This document shows positions 1-9,132 of a stretch of 64,000 nt of DNA, piece after piece. Made by a program: the position numbers and the translations under genes. Source of the DNA: Streptomyces sp. Q6 (GTDB lineage Bacteria > Actinomycetota > Actinomycetes > Streptomycetales > Streptomycetaceae); assembly GCF_036967205.1 (NCBI RefSeq), contig NZ_CP146022.1, positions 1,426,001-1,490,000 of the forward strand, written 5' to 3'. Within the stretch, counting starts at the first letter, position 1. The number at the start of each line of letters is the position of its first letter. The notes under the pieces are model-generated. The model was not told the DNA's origin, made no database searches, and worked only from the letters and a program-made list of their open reading frames with translations.

Positions 1-577
1 TGCCCTGCGTGACCTCGAAGCCCACCAGGGCGTAGATCCCGACGGTGATGGTGATGTCGTGGATGAGCGCGACCAGGGCCGCCAGTGCCATCCGCCACTC
101 GAAGGCGATCGCCAGGTAGATCACGACGAGGACCATGAAGATGGCCAGGCCCTGCCATGCCTTGTTGGCGATCGACTGTCCCCAGCTGGGACCCACCAGT
201 TCGGCGTTGATCTTGTCGGCGGGGATGCCCATGTCCTTGGACAGCTCGGCCTTGATCTTGTCCGACTCGCCGGTGTCGATGCCGGCGACCTGGATGCGCA
301 GACCGCCCGTGCCGAGCTCCTGCACGGTCGCGGCGTGGCCGGACGCCTCCGTGGCGTACTCCTCCGCCTGCGAGGCGGAGACGCTCGTCTTGGGCGTCGT
401 GAAGGTCGCGCCGCCCTCGAACTCGATGCCCATGTTCAGGCCGCGCACCGACAAGCCGAGGATGGCCGTGATGGTGATCAGGATCGAGACGCCGTACCAG
501 ATCTTGCGCTTGCCGATGAAGTCGTAGCCGACCTCACCGCGATACAGCTTGGCGCCGAGATTGCCGAGCTTCGACAT
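1..577 (-). CDS. secF: Protein translocase subunit SecF, partial (3' end outside window)
   Basis: SecF is an inner-membrane component of the SecDF complex, which uses the proton-motive force to help preproteins leave the SecYEG channel. About 192 N-terminal residues are visible; the gene runs off the left edge. After a short cytoplasmic head (MSKLGNLGAKLYRGEVGYDF) comes a first membrane helix, then the family-typical stretch NMGIEFEGGATF and an extracytoplasmic domain. A second hydrophobic segment starts around residue 140 (AIFMVLVVIYLAIAFEWRMA), followed by the conserved LIHDITITVGIYAL. The ATG lies 2 bases beyond the secD stop, so the two genes are almost certainly cotranscribed and coupled. 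The C-terminal half cannot be judged. Confidence 0.95.
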   Translation of the reverse strand, partial: MSKLGNLGAKLYRGEVGYDFIGKRKIWYGVSILITITAILGLSVRGLNMGIEFEGGATFTTPKTSVSASQAEEYATEASGHAATVQELGTGGLRIQVAGIDTGESDKIKAELSKDMGIPADKINAELVGPSWGQSIANKAWQGLAIFMVLVVIYLAIAFEWRMALAALVALIHDITITVGIYALVGFEVTQG

Positions 578-578
578 C

Positions 579-2336
579 TCACGCCTCCTTCGGGTCGACG
601 GGAGCGGAGGCACGGCGGGTGCGGCGCAGCGGGGGCTGCACGCCGAGGCGCTTGGGGTCGAGGCCGGACCACTTGTGGCCGCTCGTGAAGAACTTCGTGC
701 GGGCCAGGACCGTCATCAGCGGCTTCGTGAAGAGGAAGACCACGACCACGTCGAGCAGGGTGGTCAGGCCGAGCGTGAACGCGAAGCCCTGCACCTTGCC
801 GACCGTCACGACGTAGAGCACCGCGGCCGCGAGGAACGACACGAAGTCGGAGACCAGGATGGTGCGCCGGGCACGCGGCCAGGCACGCTCCACGGCGGGC
901 CGCACGGAACGGCCCTCCCGGATCTCGTCCCGGATCCGTTCGAAGTACACGATGAACGAGTCCGCGGTGATGCCGATGGCCACGATCGCGCCGCAGACGG
1001 CCGGCAGGTTCAGCGCGAAGCCGATCGTCGGGCCGAGCAGCGTCATCAGCGTGTACGTGAGGATGCCGGAGGTCAGCAGCGAGGCGAGGGCCACGACCGA
1101 CAGACCGCGGTAGTAGACCACCAGGTAGATGACGACCAGGGCGAGACCGATGGCGCCGGCGATCAGACCGGCTTCCAGCTGCTCACCGCCGAGCGTGGCG
1201 GTCACCGAGGTGACGCTCTGCTCGTGGAAGGTCAGCGGCAGGGCGCCGTACGAGAGCACGTTGGCCAGGTCCTTGGCGGACTCCTGGTTGAAGCTGCCGG
1301 AGATCTCGGCGCTCTGGCTCAGGGTGGAGCTGACGCTGGGGGCGGAGACCACGTCGCCGTCGAGCACGATGGCGAACTGGTTCATCGGCGACTGCTGGTC
1401 CTTGAGCTTGCTGGTCGTCGTGGCGAACTTCTTCGAGCCGGAGCCCGTGAACTCCATGTTGACGACCCACTGGCCGGACTGCTGGTTGATGCCCGCCGAG
1501 GCCTTCTTGACGTCCTTGCCGTTCACCTCGGACGCGCCGAGGATGTACTTCTCCCAGGCGCCGGACGAGTCCTTGCCGCAGGCGACGATGGTGTCGGTCG
1601 CCTTGGCGCCCTCGTTGACCGCGGTACGGGCCTTGGAGTCGGTGCAGTCCAGAGCCGTGAACTTCTTCTCCAGCGCGGCCGTGGCCGGGTCGGCGGAGGC
1701 GCTCGCGGACGGCGTCGCGGACGCCTTGGCGTCGGCGCTCGCGGACGCGCTCGGCGTGGAGTCGGCCTTGAGGCCGTCACTGACGGCGCGGCCCTGCGAG
1801 GTGGCGGAGGCGGACGGCGTGGCCGAGGAGGACGCCGTGTCGGTCGCCTTGTCCGTGGCCTTGTCGGTCGCCTTGCTGCTCGACGAGGCGCTCGGCGACG
1901 GGCTCGTGGAGGAGTCCGCGGCGGGCGCGCCGGCGGCCACCGTCAACACCGGGCGGAAGTAGAGCTGCGCGGTCGTACCGACCTGGTCGCGCGCCTGCTT
2001 CTGGTTCGTGCCCTTGGGGATGTTGACGATGATGTTGTTGTTGCCCTGCGTCTGGACCTCGGCCTCGGAGACACCCATGCCGTTGACACGGCGGTTGATG
2101 ATGTCCGCCGCCGTGTCCATGTTGGTCTTGTTGATCGCGTTGGGCTTGCCCGGCTCGTTCTTGGCCTCCAGCGTGATGCTGGTGCCGCCCGCGAGGTCGA
2201 TGCCCAGTCGCGGGGTGAACGTCCCCGAGATGAACATCCCACCGACGAGCGCCACCATGATGATCACGATGAGGCTCAGAGCACGGCCCGGCTTGCTCGG
2301 GGCACCTGCCCCTCGGCTCTTTTTAGGTGTGGCCAC
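579..2336 (-). CDS. secD: Protein translocase subunit SecD
   Basis: Partner of SecF in the SecDF export motor. The start is placed at the GTG at 2336 (VATPKKSRG) because a purine-rich GAGAGGGAG sequence sits about 10 bases upstream; longer in-frame starts at 2357 and 2420 would bury that site. The product is 585 residues: a first membrane helix (ALSLIVIIMVALVGGMF), the SecD signature PRLGIDLAGGTSITLEAK, a large extracytoplasmic region and a C-terminal membrane block with GADSFIV-like ITADSFIVYFERIRDEIREG. The extracytoplasmic part contains a long Ala/Ser/Pro/Asp-rich low-complexity insert (about residues 150-250, with ATDKATDKATDTA), longer than in proteobacterial SecD and probably an unstructured spacer. 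Order yajC-secD-secF is the standard one. Confidence 0.96.
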   Translation of the reverse strand: MATPKKSRGAGAPSKPGRALSLIVIIMVALVGGMFISGTFTPRLGIDLAGGTSITLEAKNEPGKPNAINKTNMDTAADIINRRVNGMGVSEAEVQTQGNNNIIVNIPKGTNQKQARDQVGTTAQLYFRPVLTVAAGAPAADSSTSPSPSASSSSKATDKATDKATDTASSSATPSASATSQGRAVSDGLKADSTPSASASADAKASATPSASASADPATAALEKKFTALDCTDSKARTAVNEGAKATDTIVACGKDSSGAWEKYILGASEVNGKDVKKASAGINQQSGQWVVNMEFTGSGSKKFATTTSKLKDQQSPMNQFAIVLDGDVVSAPSVSSTLSQSAEISGSFNQESAKDLANVLSYGALPLTFHEQSVTSVTATLGGEQLEAGLIAGAIGLALVVIYLVVYYRGLSVVALASLLTSGILTYTLMTLLGPTIGFALNLPAVCGAIVAIGITADSFIVYFERIRDEIREGRSVRPAVERAWPRARRTILVSDFVSFLAAAVLYVVTVGKVQGFAFTLGLTTLLDVVVVFLFTKPLMTVLARTKFFTSGHKWSGLDPKRLGVQPPLRRTRRASAPVDPKEA

Positions 2337-2472
2337 CTTCTCGTACTCCCTCTCCATCCGTCCGGCATCGGGATTCGTGCTCGGACGGCCATGAAATGGT
2401 CGACACTCCGCGCGGGGCACTCACGAACGGGAACCGCGGGGGGACGAGCGTCGCCCGCGGTTCCTGCCGTGA

Positions 2473-2937
2473 CTACTTCGCGTCGGACTCGCCGTCGGTC
2501 TTCTTCGCCTCGGCGTCGTCGGCCTTCTCGGCCTCGACGTCCTTCTTGCCGAGGTCGATGCGCGAGTCGTCAGCGGCGGTCTCGTCGGTCTCGGTGAGGG
2601 AGGACGCGTCGTCCGGAACGACGGCGTCGTCGGTCAGCTCGTCGTCGCCGGCCTCCTCGCCGTGCACGATGCGGTTGTACTCGTCGTCGGAGAGCACGGC
2701 ACCGATCGCGTTCTTCGCGAACATGAGGTGGACGCCGGGGCCGGCGTCGAGGAGGACCGCGTCGTCGTGGACCTCCTTGACCGTCGCGTACATGCCCCCG
2801 ATCGTGCGGACGCCGGAACCGGGCTGCATTTCATTGCGCATCGTGGCGGCCTGCTGCTGCTTCTTCTTGGCCGACCGGGTCATCAGGAACATGGCCCCGA
2901 TGAGCACGATGAACGGGAGGAGGGTCACGAGACTCAC
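2473..2937 (-). CDS. yajC: Preprotein translocase accessory subunit YajC
   Basis: Small single-pass membrane protein that associates with SecDF. The 154-residue product has one N-terminal membrane helix (VTLLPFIVLIGAMFLM) followed at once by positive charge (RSAKKKQQQ) and the family motif MQPGSGVRTIGGMYATV, the compact YajC domain. After residue 95 there is an acidic tail rich in Asp, Glu and Ala (about 60 residues) that proteobacterial YajC lacks. It lies just upstream of secD, in the same direction, 136 bases away, so it is probably the first gene of the yajC-secD-secF unit. The 173 bases between it and ruvB probably hold its promoter. Confidence 0.93.
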   Translation of the reverse strand: MSLVTLLPFIVLIGAMFLMTRSAKKKQQQAATMRNEMQPGSGVRTIGGMYATVKEVHDDAVLLDAGPGVHLMFAKNAIGAVLSDDEYNRIVHGEEAGDDELTDDAVVPDDASSLTETDETAADDSRIDLGKKDVEAEKADDAEAKKTDGESDAK

Positions 2938-3110
2938 GGGTGGGAACTTCCTTCATACGACCGCGCCGGGGAGCGGCCTTGTTGGGTTCTGGGGGCGGCC
3001 GTCGACCGTAAACGGTAACGACGACGTCGGCGGAGTCTAAGCGAGTCCGCCATCTGGGAACAACGCTCAGCATGGCACCGGGGTTCCAGGCCCCGCGAGT
3101 ACCCGCGCCG

Positions 3111-4190
3111 TCACGCCCCGAAGAGGTCCTGTTGTCCGCTTGCGCCCGTTCTCCCCTGGGGCGGAGTGAGCCCCAGGTGGGCCCAGGCGGCCGGAGTGGC
3201 GACCCGGCCCCGGGGGGTTCGGGCCAGCAGACCCTCGCGTACGAGGAAGGGCTCGGCCACCTCCTCGACGGTCTCGCGCTCCTCCCCCACGGCCACGGCG
3301 AGCGTCGACAGGCCCACCGGTCCCCCGCCGAACAGCTTGAGCAGGGCTTCCAGGACGGCCCGGTCGAGGCGGTCGAGGCCGCGGCCGTCCACCTCGTACA
3401 CGGCGAGCGCGGCGGAGGCGATGTCGCGGTCGATCCGGCCCTCGGCCTTGACCTGGGCGTAGTCGCGCACCCGGCGCAGCAGTCGGTTGGCGATACGGGG
3501 CGTGCCGCGGGAGCGCCCGGCGATCTCCGCCGCGCCCACCGTGTCGATCTCCACGTCGAGCAGGCTCGCGGAGCGATGGATGACCCGCTCCAGCTCGGCC
3601 GGCTCGTAGAACTCCATATGCGCGGTGAAGCCGAAGCGGTCGCGCAGCGGGGGCGGCAGCAGGCCCGCGCGCGTGGTGGCGCCGACCAGGGTGAAGGGGG
3701 GCAGTTCGAGCGGGATGGCGGTGGCGCCGGGGCCCTTGCCGACGATGACGTCGACGCGGAAGTCCTCCATCGCCATGTAGAGCATCTCCTCGGCGGGCCG
3801 CGACATCCGGTGGATCTCGTCGAGGAAGAGGACCTCGCCCTCCTGGAGGGAGGAGAGGATCGCGGCCAGGTCGCCCGCGTGCTGGATCGCCGGGCCGCTG
3901 GTGATGCGGATCGGGGCACCCATCTCCGCGGCGATGATCATGGAGAGGGTGGTCTTGCCGAGGCCGGGGGCGCCGGAGAGCAGGACGTGGTCGGCGGTGG
4001 CGCCACGCGCGCGGGCGGCGCGCAGCACGAGGTCGAGCTGCTCCCTGACCTTCTCCTGGCCGATGAACTCGCCCAGGTCCTTGGGGCGCAGGGCCGCCTC
4101 GACGGCCTGGTCCTCGCCGTCGGCCGACGCACCGACGAGCCGGTCGGCGGCCTGGGGGGCGCCTTCGTCGGTCGTCTCGTCCCAGTTCAT
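3111..4190 (-). CDS. ruvB: Holliday junction branch-migration helicase RuvB
   Basis: AAA+ motor that drives branch migration of Holliday junctions with RuvA during recombinational repair. The 359-residue product begins with an acidic Ala-rich extension of about 30 residues, then the family opening ([19 protein letters not shown]). It has Walker [10 protein letters not shown], Walker B FLDEIHRM, sensor motif [19 protein letters not shown] and the C-terminal winged-helix DNA-binding domain ([19 protein letters not shown]). The C-terminus ends in QQDLFGA after a Gly/Thr-rich linker. It is the last gene of ruvC-ruvA-ruvB, 45 bases after ruvA. No actinobacterial LexA box was recognised upstream of ruvC, so damage control of the operon is unproven here. 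Confidence 0.97.
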   Translation of the reverse strand: MNWDETTDEGAPQAADRLVGASADGEDQAVEAALRPKDLGEFIGQEKVREQLDLVLRAARARGATADHVLLSGAPGLGKTTLSMIIAAEMGAPIRITSGPAIQHAGDLAAILSSLQEGEVLFLDEIHRMSRPAEEMLYMAMEDFRVDVIVGKGPGATAIPLELPPFTLVGATTRAGLLPPPLRDRFGFTAHMEFYEPAELERVIHRSASLLDVEIDTVGAAEIAGRSRGTPRIANRLLRRVRDYAQVKAEGRIDRDIASAALAVYEVDGRGLDRLDRAVLEALLKLFGGGPVGLSTLAVAVGEERETVEEVAEPFLVREGLLARTPRGRVATPAAWAHLGLTPPQGRTGASGQQDLFGA

Positions 4191-4235
4191 GTGGTGTGCC
4201 TCGCGTTACGGGTCTGGAGGGGAGGGGGGCGGCGG

Positions 4236-4847
4236 CTAGCGGGTGCGGTTGAGGGTCTGGAGGGCCGCCTTGAGGAGCGGGCCCACCTGGGGGGTGCCCT
4301 CCATGGCCTCGGCCTGCGGGGCGACCGCGGAGACGGCCTCGTCGGCCTCTCGGGTCGCGTATCCCAGGCCGATGAGCGCGGCGTGCAGCTGCTCGCGCCA
4401 GCCGCTGGTGACGGCGGTGCCGATGGCGGGGCCGCCGGTGCCGAGGGGCTCGCCGAGCCGGTCCTTCAGTTCGAGGAGGAGCTTCTGGGCGCCCTTCTTG
4501 CCGATGCCGGGGACGGCGGTGAGCGCCTTCTCGTCACCGGTGGAGACCGCGCGGCGCAGGGCGTCGGGGCTGTGCACGGCGAGCATGGCCTGGGCCAGGC
4601 GCGGGCCGACGCCGCTCGCGGTCTGGAGCAGCTCGAACGTCTGCTTCTCGTCGTCGTCCGCGAAGCCGTACAGGGTGAGCGAGTCCTCCCGTACGACGAG
4701 GGAGGTGGCGAGCTTGGCCTGCTGGCCGAGGCGGAGCGTGGAGAGCGTGTTCGGCGTGCACTGGACGGCCATGCCGACACCGCCGACCTCGACCACCGCG
4801 GCGTCGGGTGCGAGTGCGGCGATCGGGCCGCTGACGAAGGCGATCAT
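4236..4847 (-). CDS. ruvA: Holliday junction branch-migration subunit RuvA
   Basis: Junction-binding tetramer that loads RuvB rings. The 203-residue product starts [20 protein letters not shown] with the typical N-terminal OB fold, followed by helix-hairpin-helix segments ([16 protein letters not shown] and [20 protein letters not shown]). A variable linker leads to the C-terminal RuvB-contacting domain ([21 protein letters not shown]). The start is the ATG at 4847 because it forms an ATGA overlap with the ruvC stop; longer in-frame readings upstream run through ruvC and are not real. Length and domain order are normal for the family. Confidence 0.96.
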   Translation of the reverse strand: MIAFVSGPIAALAPDAAVVEVGGVGMAVQCTPNTLSTLRLGQQAKLATSLVVREDSLTLYGFADDDEKQTFELLQTASGVGPRLAQAMLAVHSPDALRRAVSTGDEKALTAVPGIGKKGAQKLLLELKDRLGEPLGTGGPAIGTAVTSGWREQLHAALIGLGYATREADEAVSAVAPQAEAMEGTPQVGPLLKAALQTLNRTR

Positions 4848-5392
4848 GCGGTACGGCCTTTCAGTGCTTTGGATGCTTGAGCGGCGTGCAGGGCCACGGC
4901 CTGCTGGAGTCTGTTCTGCGCGGGGGCGCGCCAGATGTGGCAGATGGCGAGGGCGAGCGCGTCGGCGGCGTCGGCCGGCTTGGGGGGCGCGTCGAGCCGC
5001 AGGAGCCGGGTCACCATGGCGCCGACCTGGGCCTTGTCGGCGCGTCCGCTGCCGGTGACGGCGGCCTTGACCTCGCTGGGCGTGTGCAGGGCGACGGGGA
5101 TGCCGCGGCGTGACGCGCACAGCATGGCGACCGCACTGGCCTGGGCGGTGCCCATCACCGTGCTCACGTTGTGCTGGCTGAACACCCGCTCCACGGCGAG
5201 GACTTCGGGGTCGTGCTCGTCGAGCCACTGCTCGATGCCCTGCTCGATCGCGACGAGGCGGTGGCCCAACTCGGCGTCCGGCGGGGTCCGCACGACACCG
5301 ACGCCGCGCATCGTCAGGGGGCGGCCGGCGATCCCCTCGACCACGCCCACACCGCACCGGGTCAGACCCGGGTCCACGCCCAGTACGCGCAC
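4844..5392 (-). CDS. ruvC: Crossover junction endodeoxyribonuclease RuvC
   Basis: Structure-specific nuclease that resolves Holliday junctions symmetrically, in the RNase H-like fold. The 182-residue product opens with the catalytic strand [18 protein letters not shown] (first acidic residue at the DPG motif). It carries the second acidic site in [12 protein letters not shown] and the C-terminal pair in [16 protein letters not shown]. It overlaps ruvA by four bases (ATGA) and is the first gene of ruvCAB. The C-terminus is slightly longer than in Escherichia coli and ends [10 protein letters not shown]. Confidence 0.95.
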   Translation of the reverse strand: MRVLGVDPGLTRCGVGVVEGIAGRPLTMRGVGVVRTPPDAELGHRLVAIEQGIEQWLDEHDPEVLAVERVFSQHNVSTVMGTAQASAVAMLCASRRGIPVALHTPSEVKAAVTGSGRADKAQVGAMVTRLLRLDAPPKPADAADALALAICHIWRAPAQNRLQQAVALHAAQASKALKGRTA

Positions 5393-5456
5393 GCCTCGCC
5401 CCCAACTTCGCTCACCTGTTTGTGCAGGGTATCGGGGACCTCTGACAAACCGACAA

Positions 5457-5496
5457 AGCGACGGGCCGACGGAGTGTGTCCCGTCGGCCCGTCGCT
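5457..5496. terminator. Hairpin terminator after yebC
   Basis: Perfect 16-bp inverted repeat (AGCGACGGGCCGACGG paired with its complement) around an 8-base loop, starting 9 bases past the yebC stop on the minus strand. There is no clear U-tract, as is usual for Streptomyces terminators. It separates yebC from ruvC. Confidence 0.8.
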
Positions 5497-5505
5497 GAGG
5501 TGACG

Positions 5506-6258
5506 TCAGGCGTCGACCTTCTCCATGACCTCGTCGGAGACGTCGAAGTTCGCGAAGACGTTCTGGACGTCGTCGCTGTCCTCGAGGGCGTCGATCAGCT
5601 TGAAGATCTTGCGCGCGCCCTCCTCGTCCAGCTCGACCTGCATGGTCGGGACGAAGTTGGCGTCGGCCGAGTCGTAGTCGATGCCGGCCTCCTGGAGCGC
5701 GGTGCGGACCGCGACCAGGTCGGTGGCCTCGGAGAGCACCTCGAAGGACTCACCCAGGTCGTTGACCTCCTCGGCACCGGCGTCGAGCACCGCGCCCAGG
5801 ACGTCGTCCTCGGTCAGCTCGCCCTTGGGGACGACGACGACGCCCTTGCGGTGGAACAGGTACGACACGGAGCCCGGGTCGGCCATGTTGCCGCCGTTGC
5901 GGGTCATCGCGACGCGCACGTCCGAGGCGGCGCGGTTGCGGTTGTCGGTGAGGCACTCGATGAGCACCGCGACACCGTTCGGGCCGTAGCCCTCGTACAT
6001 GATCGTCTCGTAGTCGGCGCCGCCGGCTTCGAGACCGGCGCCACGCTTGACCGCGGAGTCGATGTTCTTGTTCGGGACCGAGCTCTTCTTCGCCTTCTGG
6101 ATGGCGTCGAACAGCGTCGGGTTACCGGACACGTCGGCGCCGCCGGTGCGGGCCGCGACCTCGATGTTCTTGATCATCTTCGCGAAGAGCTTGCCGCGCT
6201 TGGCGTCGATCACGGCCTTCTTGTGCTTCGTCGTAGCCCATTTAGAGTGGCCGGACAT
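5506..6258 (-). CDS. YebC/PmpR-family protein
   Basis: Conserved 250-residue protein of the YebC/TACO1 family, described in other bacteria as a DNA-binding regulator or as a translation factor that eases ribosome pausing; which role applies here cannot be told from sequence. It starts with the family signature [20 protein letters not shown], then [16 protein letters not shown]. Later it has [19 protein letters not shown] and [16 protein letters not shown]. The ATG at 6258 is supported by an AAGGAGA ribosome site 8-9 bases upstream; a longer in-frame reading has no family homology. It sits between pdxT and ruvC, the usual actinobacterial neighbourhood, and has its own terminator. Confidence 0.95.
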   Translation of the reverse strand: MSGHSKWATTKHKKAVIDAKRGKLFAKMIKNIEVAARTGGADVSGNPTLFDAIQKAKKSSVPNKNIDSAVKRGAGLEAGGADYETIMYEGYGPNGVAVLIECLTDNRNRAASDVRVAMTRNGGNMADPGSVSYLFHRKGVVVVPKGELTEDDVLGAVLDAGAEEVNDLGESFEVLSEATDLVAVRTALQEAGIDYDSADANFVPTMQVELDEEGARKIFKLIDALEDSDDVQNVFANFDVSDEVMEKVDA

Positions 6259-6298
6259 CTGCCTGTCTCCTTCGCGTAAGCATCCTCTAGAACGAACT

Positions 6299-6320
6299 CC
6301 CCCTGCCTGAAGGGCGGGGG
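6299..6320. terminator. Short hairpin between pdxT and yebC
   Basis: CCCCC/GGGGG and GCC/GGC arms with a one-base bulge and a 5-base loop, 15 bases beyond the pdxT stop. Probable weak terminator of pdxST. Confidence 0.5.
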
Positions 6321-6334
6321 GACCCCTCGAGATC

Positions 6335-6943
6335 CTACAAGGATCCCGACGCGGCCTTCGCCCGCACCATGTCCACGAACAGGCTGTGGATCCGGTGGTC
6401 GCCCGTGAGTTCCGGGTGGAACGACGTCGCCAGGGCGCTTCCCTGCCGTACGGCGACGATGTGTCCCCCGTGCTCGGCGAGCACCTCCACGGAGGCGCCC
6501 ACGGACTCCACCCAGGGAGCGCGGATGAAGACACCCTCTACAGGATCGCCCTCGACGCCCGCTACGTCGACCGCCGCTTCGAAGGACTCGTTCTGACGGC
6601 CGAAGGCGTTGCGGCGCACGATCATGTCGATGCCGCCGATGGTCTCCTGACCCGAGCGCGGGTCGAGGATCTTGTCGGCGAGCATGATCAGTCCCGCGCA
6701 TGTCCCGTAGACGGGCATTCCGGCGTGCACGCGCGCGCGGAGCGGCTCCATCAGGCCGAACAGGTGGGCCAGCTTGGAGATCGTGGTCGACTCGCCGCCG
6801 GGGATGACCAGACCGTCGACCTCGGCCAGTTCTTCGGGGCGCCGCACCGGCCTGGCCACGGCGTCGGCCGTGGCCAGGGCGATGAGGTGCTCCCGTACGT
6901 CGCCCTGGAGCGCCAGGACTCCGATGACGGGGGTGGCACTCAT
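6335..6943 (-). CDS. pdxT: Pyridoxal 5'-phosphate synthase glutaminase subunit PdxT
   Basis: Class I glutaminase that releases ammonia from glutamine and passes it to PdxS for pyridoxal phosphate synthesis. The product of about 202 residues has [13 protein letters not shown] at the start, the oxyanion motif IPGGESTT, the nucleophile Cys in [10 protein letters not shown] and the His/Glu pair in [10 protein letters not shown]. The start is uncertain. The ATG at 6943 gives the usual N-terminus ([10 protein letters not shown]), whereas a GTG at 6955 would overlap the pdxS stop as GTGA and add four residues. Either way it is tightly coupled to pdxS. Confidence 0.95.
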   Translation of the reverse strand: MSATPVIGVLALQGDVREHLIALATADAVARPVRRPEELAEVDGLVIPGGESTTISKLAHLFGLMEPLRARVHAGMPVYGTCAGLIMLADKILDPRSGQETIGGIDMIVRRNAFGRQNESFEAAVDVAGVEGDPVEGVFIRAPWVESVGASVEVLAEHGGHIVAVRQGSALATSFHPELTGDHRIHSLFVDMVRAKAASGSL

Positions 6944-6951
6944 GGAGCGGG

Positions 6952-7866
6952 TCACCAGCCCCGGTTCGCGTAGCGCTCGGCCTCGGGCAGGGTGTCGCAG
7001 TTGATGCCGACCATGGCCTCGCCGAGGTTGCGGGAGGCGTCCGCGATGATCTTGGGGTCGTCGTAGAAGGTGGTGGCCTTCACGATGGCCGCGGCGCGCT
7101 TGGCCGGGTCGCCCGACTTGAAGATGCCGGAGCCGACGAAAACGCCCTCGGCGCCGAGCTGGCGCATGAGCGCGGCGTCGGCCGGGGTGGCGACACCACC
7201 GGCGGAGAAGAGGACCACCGGCAGCTTGCCCAGCTCGGAGACCTCCTTGACGAGCTCGTACGGGGCGCGCAGGTCCTTGGCGGCGGCGTACAGCTCGTTG
7301 TTGTCGAAGCCGCGCAGCCTGGCGATCTCGTTCTTGATCTGGCGCAGGTGGCGCACGGCCTCCACGACGTTGCCGGTGCCGGCCTCGCCCTTGGAGCGGA
7401 TCATGGCCGCGCCCTCGGCGATGCGGCGCAGTGCCTCGCCCAGGTTGGTGGCGCCACAGACGAACGGGGTCGTGAACGCGAACTTGTCGCTGTGGTTGAC
7501 CTCGTCGGCCGGGGTGAGGACCTCGGACTCGTCGATGTAGTCGACACCGAGCGACTGGAGGACCTGGGCCTCGACGAAGTGGCCGATGCGCGACTTGGCC
7601 ATGACCGGGATCGAGACGGCGCCGATGATCTCTTCGATCATGTTCGGGTCGGACATGCGCGCCACGCCGCCGTCCTTGCGGATGTCGGCGGGGACCCGCT
7701 CCAGCGCCATGACGGCGACGGCGCCGGCGTCCTCGGCGATCTTCGCCTGCTCGGCGTTGACGACGTCCATGATCACGCCGCCCTTGAGCTGCTCGGCCAT
7801 GCCTCGCTTGACGCGGGCGGTGCCGGTGGCGGGAGCGGCGGACGTGGACTGGGTGCTGGTGGACAC
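6952..7866 (-). CDS. pdxS: Pyridoxal 5'-phosphate synthase lyase subunit PdxS
   Basis: TIM-barrel synthase that makes pyridoxal 5'-phosphate from ribose 5-phosphate, glyceraldehyde 3-phosphate and ammonia delivered by PdxT; twelve copies form the core of the complex. The 304-residue product has a Ser/Thr/Ala-rich head, then [20 protein letters not shown]. Further on are [20 protein letters not shown], the catalytic-lysine strand [14 protein letters not shown] and the phosphate-binding [14 protein letters not shown]. The GTG start at 7866 has a GAGG site upstream; longer readings run into the insertion sequence. Its 202-bp upstream region contains two GGCC boxes shared with the MocR promoter at 17.6 kb. 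Confidence 0.97.
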   Translation of the reverse strand: MSTSTQSTSAAPATGTARVKRGMAEQLKGGVIMDVVNAEQAKIAEDAGAVAVMALERVPADIRKDGGVARMSDPNMIEEIIGAVSIPVMAKSRIGHFVEAQVLQSLGVDYIDESEVLTPADEVNHSDKFAFTTPFVCGATNLGEALRRIAEGAAMIRSKGEAGTGNVVEAVRHLRQIKNEIARLRGFDNNELYAAAKDLRAPYELVKEVSELGKLPVVLFSAGGVATPADAALMRQLGAEGVFVGSGIFKSGDPAKRAAAIVKATTFYDDPKIIADASRNLGEAMVGINCDTLPEAERYANRGW

Positions 7867-7943
7867 GGGTGACCTCACTCGGTGAACGCGGTGAACTCTG
7901 GGGAGAGCATTTGGTACTGCACCGAGGAAACGCCTGTGCACCA

Positions 7944-7962
7944 GGCCACTACAAGGGCCAAT
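7944..7962. promoter_or_regulatory. Paired GGCCACT / GGCCAAT boxes upstream of pdxS
   Basis: GGCCACT (7944-7950) and GGCCAAT (7956-7962) lie 5 bases apart, 78-96 bases upstream of the pdxS start. The same two heptamers, in the same order and strand, occur upstream of mocR at 17627 and 17661. Read on the minus strand the first box is GTAGTGGCCTG, resembling the AGTGG-type sites described for corynebacterial PdxR. Candidate binding site of the MocR protein encoded at 17682; inference only. Confidence 0.45.
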
Positions 7963-8068
7963 GGGTAGGCGGTGGCTCCTTTTGGCCTGTGATCCTGAGC
8001 CTGCCGCGTGCTGACCTGCCCCGATCGAACCGACCAGGCCCGACCCCACCCGGCCCGGCCCGGCCCGC

Positions 8069-8074
8069 TCTAGC
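8069..8074. repeat. Left target-site duplication TCTAGC of the IS481 element
   Basis: Six bases identical to 9127-9132. On the minus strand this copy provides the TAG stop codon of the transposase. Confidence 0.9.
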
Positions 8075-9026
8075 TGTATTGACCCGCAGGGTTGTTGACG
8101 CGGGTGATGGGTGGCTGGCCGCCGAGTGCGGTGTGGCTGCGGTGGTGGTTGTAGGTGTGCAGGAAGTCTGCCAGGGCCGCGGTGCGTTCGTCGTTTGAGG
8201 TGTAGAGCCGCAGGTAGGCCCATTCCTCGAGCAGGGTGCGGTTGAAGCGTTCGACCTTGCCGTTGGTCTGGGGCCGGTAGGCGCGGGTGAGCTTGCCACT
8301 CGCGCCGAGTTCGGCCAGGACGTTCTTCCAGGCCAGGCCCTTGCGGTAGGCCCAGGCGTTGTCCGTCAGCACGCGTTCGATGCGGGTGATGCCCATCTCG
8401 GCGAAGAACGCGGCCGCGCGGGTGAGGAAGGCCGCGCAGGTCGCGGCCTTCTCGTCCGGGTGGATCTCGCTGTAGGCGAGGCGGGAGTGGTCGTCGACGG
8501 CCGAGTGGATGTAGTCGTAACCCATGTTGTTGCGGGTGACGCGGCCGGCCTGGCGGCCCAGGGCCTTGTGGCCGCCGCCGTCGGGAATCCGGCCGAGTTT
8601 CTTCACGTCGATGTGGATCAGTTCGCCGGGCCGGTCGCGTTCGTAACGGCGGATCACGGTGCCGGTCGGCCGGTCGATCCAGGACAGCCGGTTCAGCCGG
8701 TGGCGGGTCAGAACGCGGTGCACGGTCGAGGCGGGCAGTCCCAGGATCGGGCCGATCCGGGCCGGCCCGAGCTTGCGGTCGGTCCGCAGCCGGCAGACGT
8801 CGGCCTCGATACTCGCCGGGGTCCGATGCGGTGTCGTCAAAGGCCTGCTGGAGCGGTCGGCCAGGCCCGCCCCGCCCTCGGCTCGCCACCGCCGGAGCCA
8901 TTTATGGGCGGTCGCCCGCGAGATGCCCATCTCGGCGGCGACATGGGCGACGGGACGGCCGGACGCGACACGTTCGACCAGCAGGCGCCTGCCGTGCACG
9001 GTCAGCCGGGCATTACGGTGGGACAC
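8070..9026 (-). CDS. IS481-family DDE transposase
   Basis: Cut-and-paste type transposase of 318 residues. The N-terminal 60 residues form a helix-turn-helix domain ([20 protein letters not shown]) that should bind the element ends. The RNase H-like core carries the catalytic triad Asp140 ([12 protein letters not shown]), Asp222 ([12 protein letters not shown]) and Glu259 ([11 protein letters not shown]), with 36 residues between the last two. The GTG at 9026 ([10 protein letters not shown]) gives the usual length; a longer reading to 9068 adds residues that do not resemble the family. The final Ser codon is half element, half target and the TAG stop lies wholly in the duplicated target, so the element has no stop codon of its own. 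Confidence 0.94.
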   Translation of the reverse strand: MSHRNARLTVHGRRLLVERVASGRPVAHVAAEMGISRATAHKWLRRWRAEGGAGLADRSSRPLTTPHRTPASIEADVCRLRTDRKLGPARIGPILGLPASTVHRVLTRHRLNRLSWIDRPTGTVIRRYERDRPGELIHIDVKKLGRIPDGGGHKALGRQAGRVTRNNMGYDYIHSAVDDHSRLAYSEIHPDEKAATCAAFLTRAAAFFAEMGITRIERVLTDNAWAYRKGLAWKNVLAELGASGKLTRAYRPQTNGKVERFNRTLLEEWAYLRLYTSNDERTAALADFLHTYNHHRSHTALGGQPPITRVNNPAGQYS

Positions 9027-9126
9027 GAAGACCTCCGTGTGGTGCAGTCCTAGACAGCTCCACCACACCGGAGGTCTTCGCCATGATCAAGACCCGCCAG
9101 TGTCAACAACGCTCGTGATCAATACA
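8075..9126 (-). mobile_element. Complete IS481-family insertion sequence (1052 bp)
   Basis: The ends are imperfect 25-bp inverted repeats: 8075-8099 begins TGTATTGACCCGCAG, and the complement of 9102-9126 begins TGTATTGATCACGAG; 20 of 25 positions match and both inner ends read GTTGTTGAC. It is flanked by a 6-bp target duplication TCTAGC at 8069-8074 and 9127-9132, matching the NCTAGN target of IS481-type elements. One transposase fills the element. It sits between the LemA-like gene and pdxS and disrupts neither reading frame. Intact ends, duplication and DDE triad suggest recent, possibly active, insertion. Confidence 0.93.
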
Positions 9127-9132
9127 TCTAGC
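9127..9132. repeat. Right target-site duplication TCTAGC of the IS481 element
   Basis: Six bases identical to 8069-8074. On the minus strand this copy is the original TAG stop codon of the LemA-like gene ending at 9128. Confidence 0.9.

Noticed and set aside
2355-2420. Longer N-termini for SecD (starts at 2357 or 2420)
   Set aside because: They would translate the purine-rich ribosome site in front of GTG 2336 and add residues unlike SecD.
549-2597. Long plus-strand reading frame opposite secD
   Set aside because: It is a GC-bias shadow: composition is Arg/Gly/Asp repeats without a family, while the minus frame is a clear SecD.
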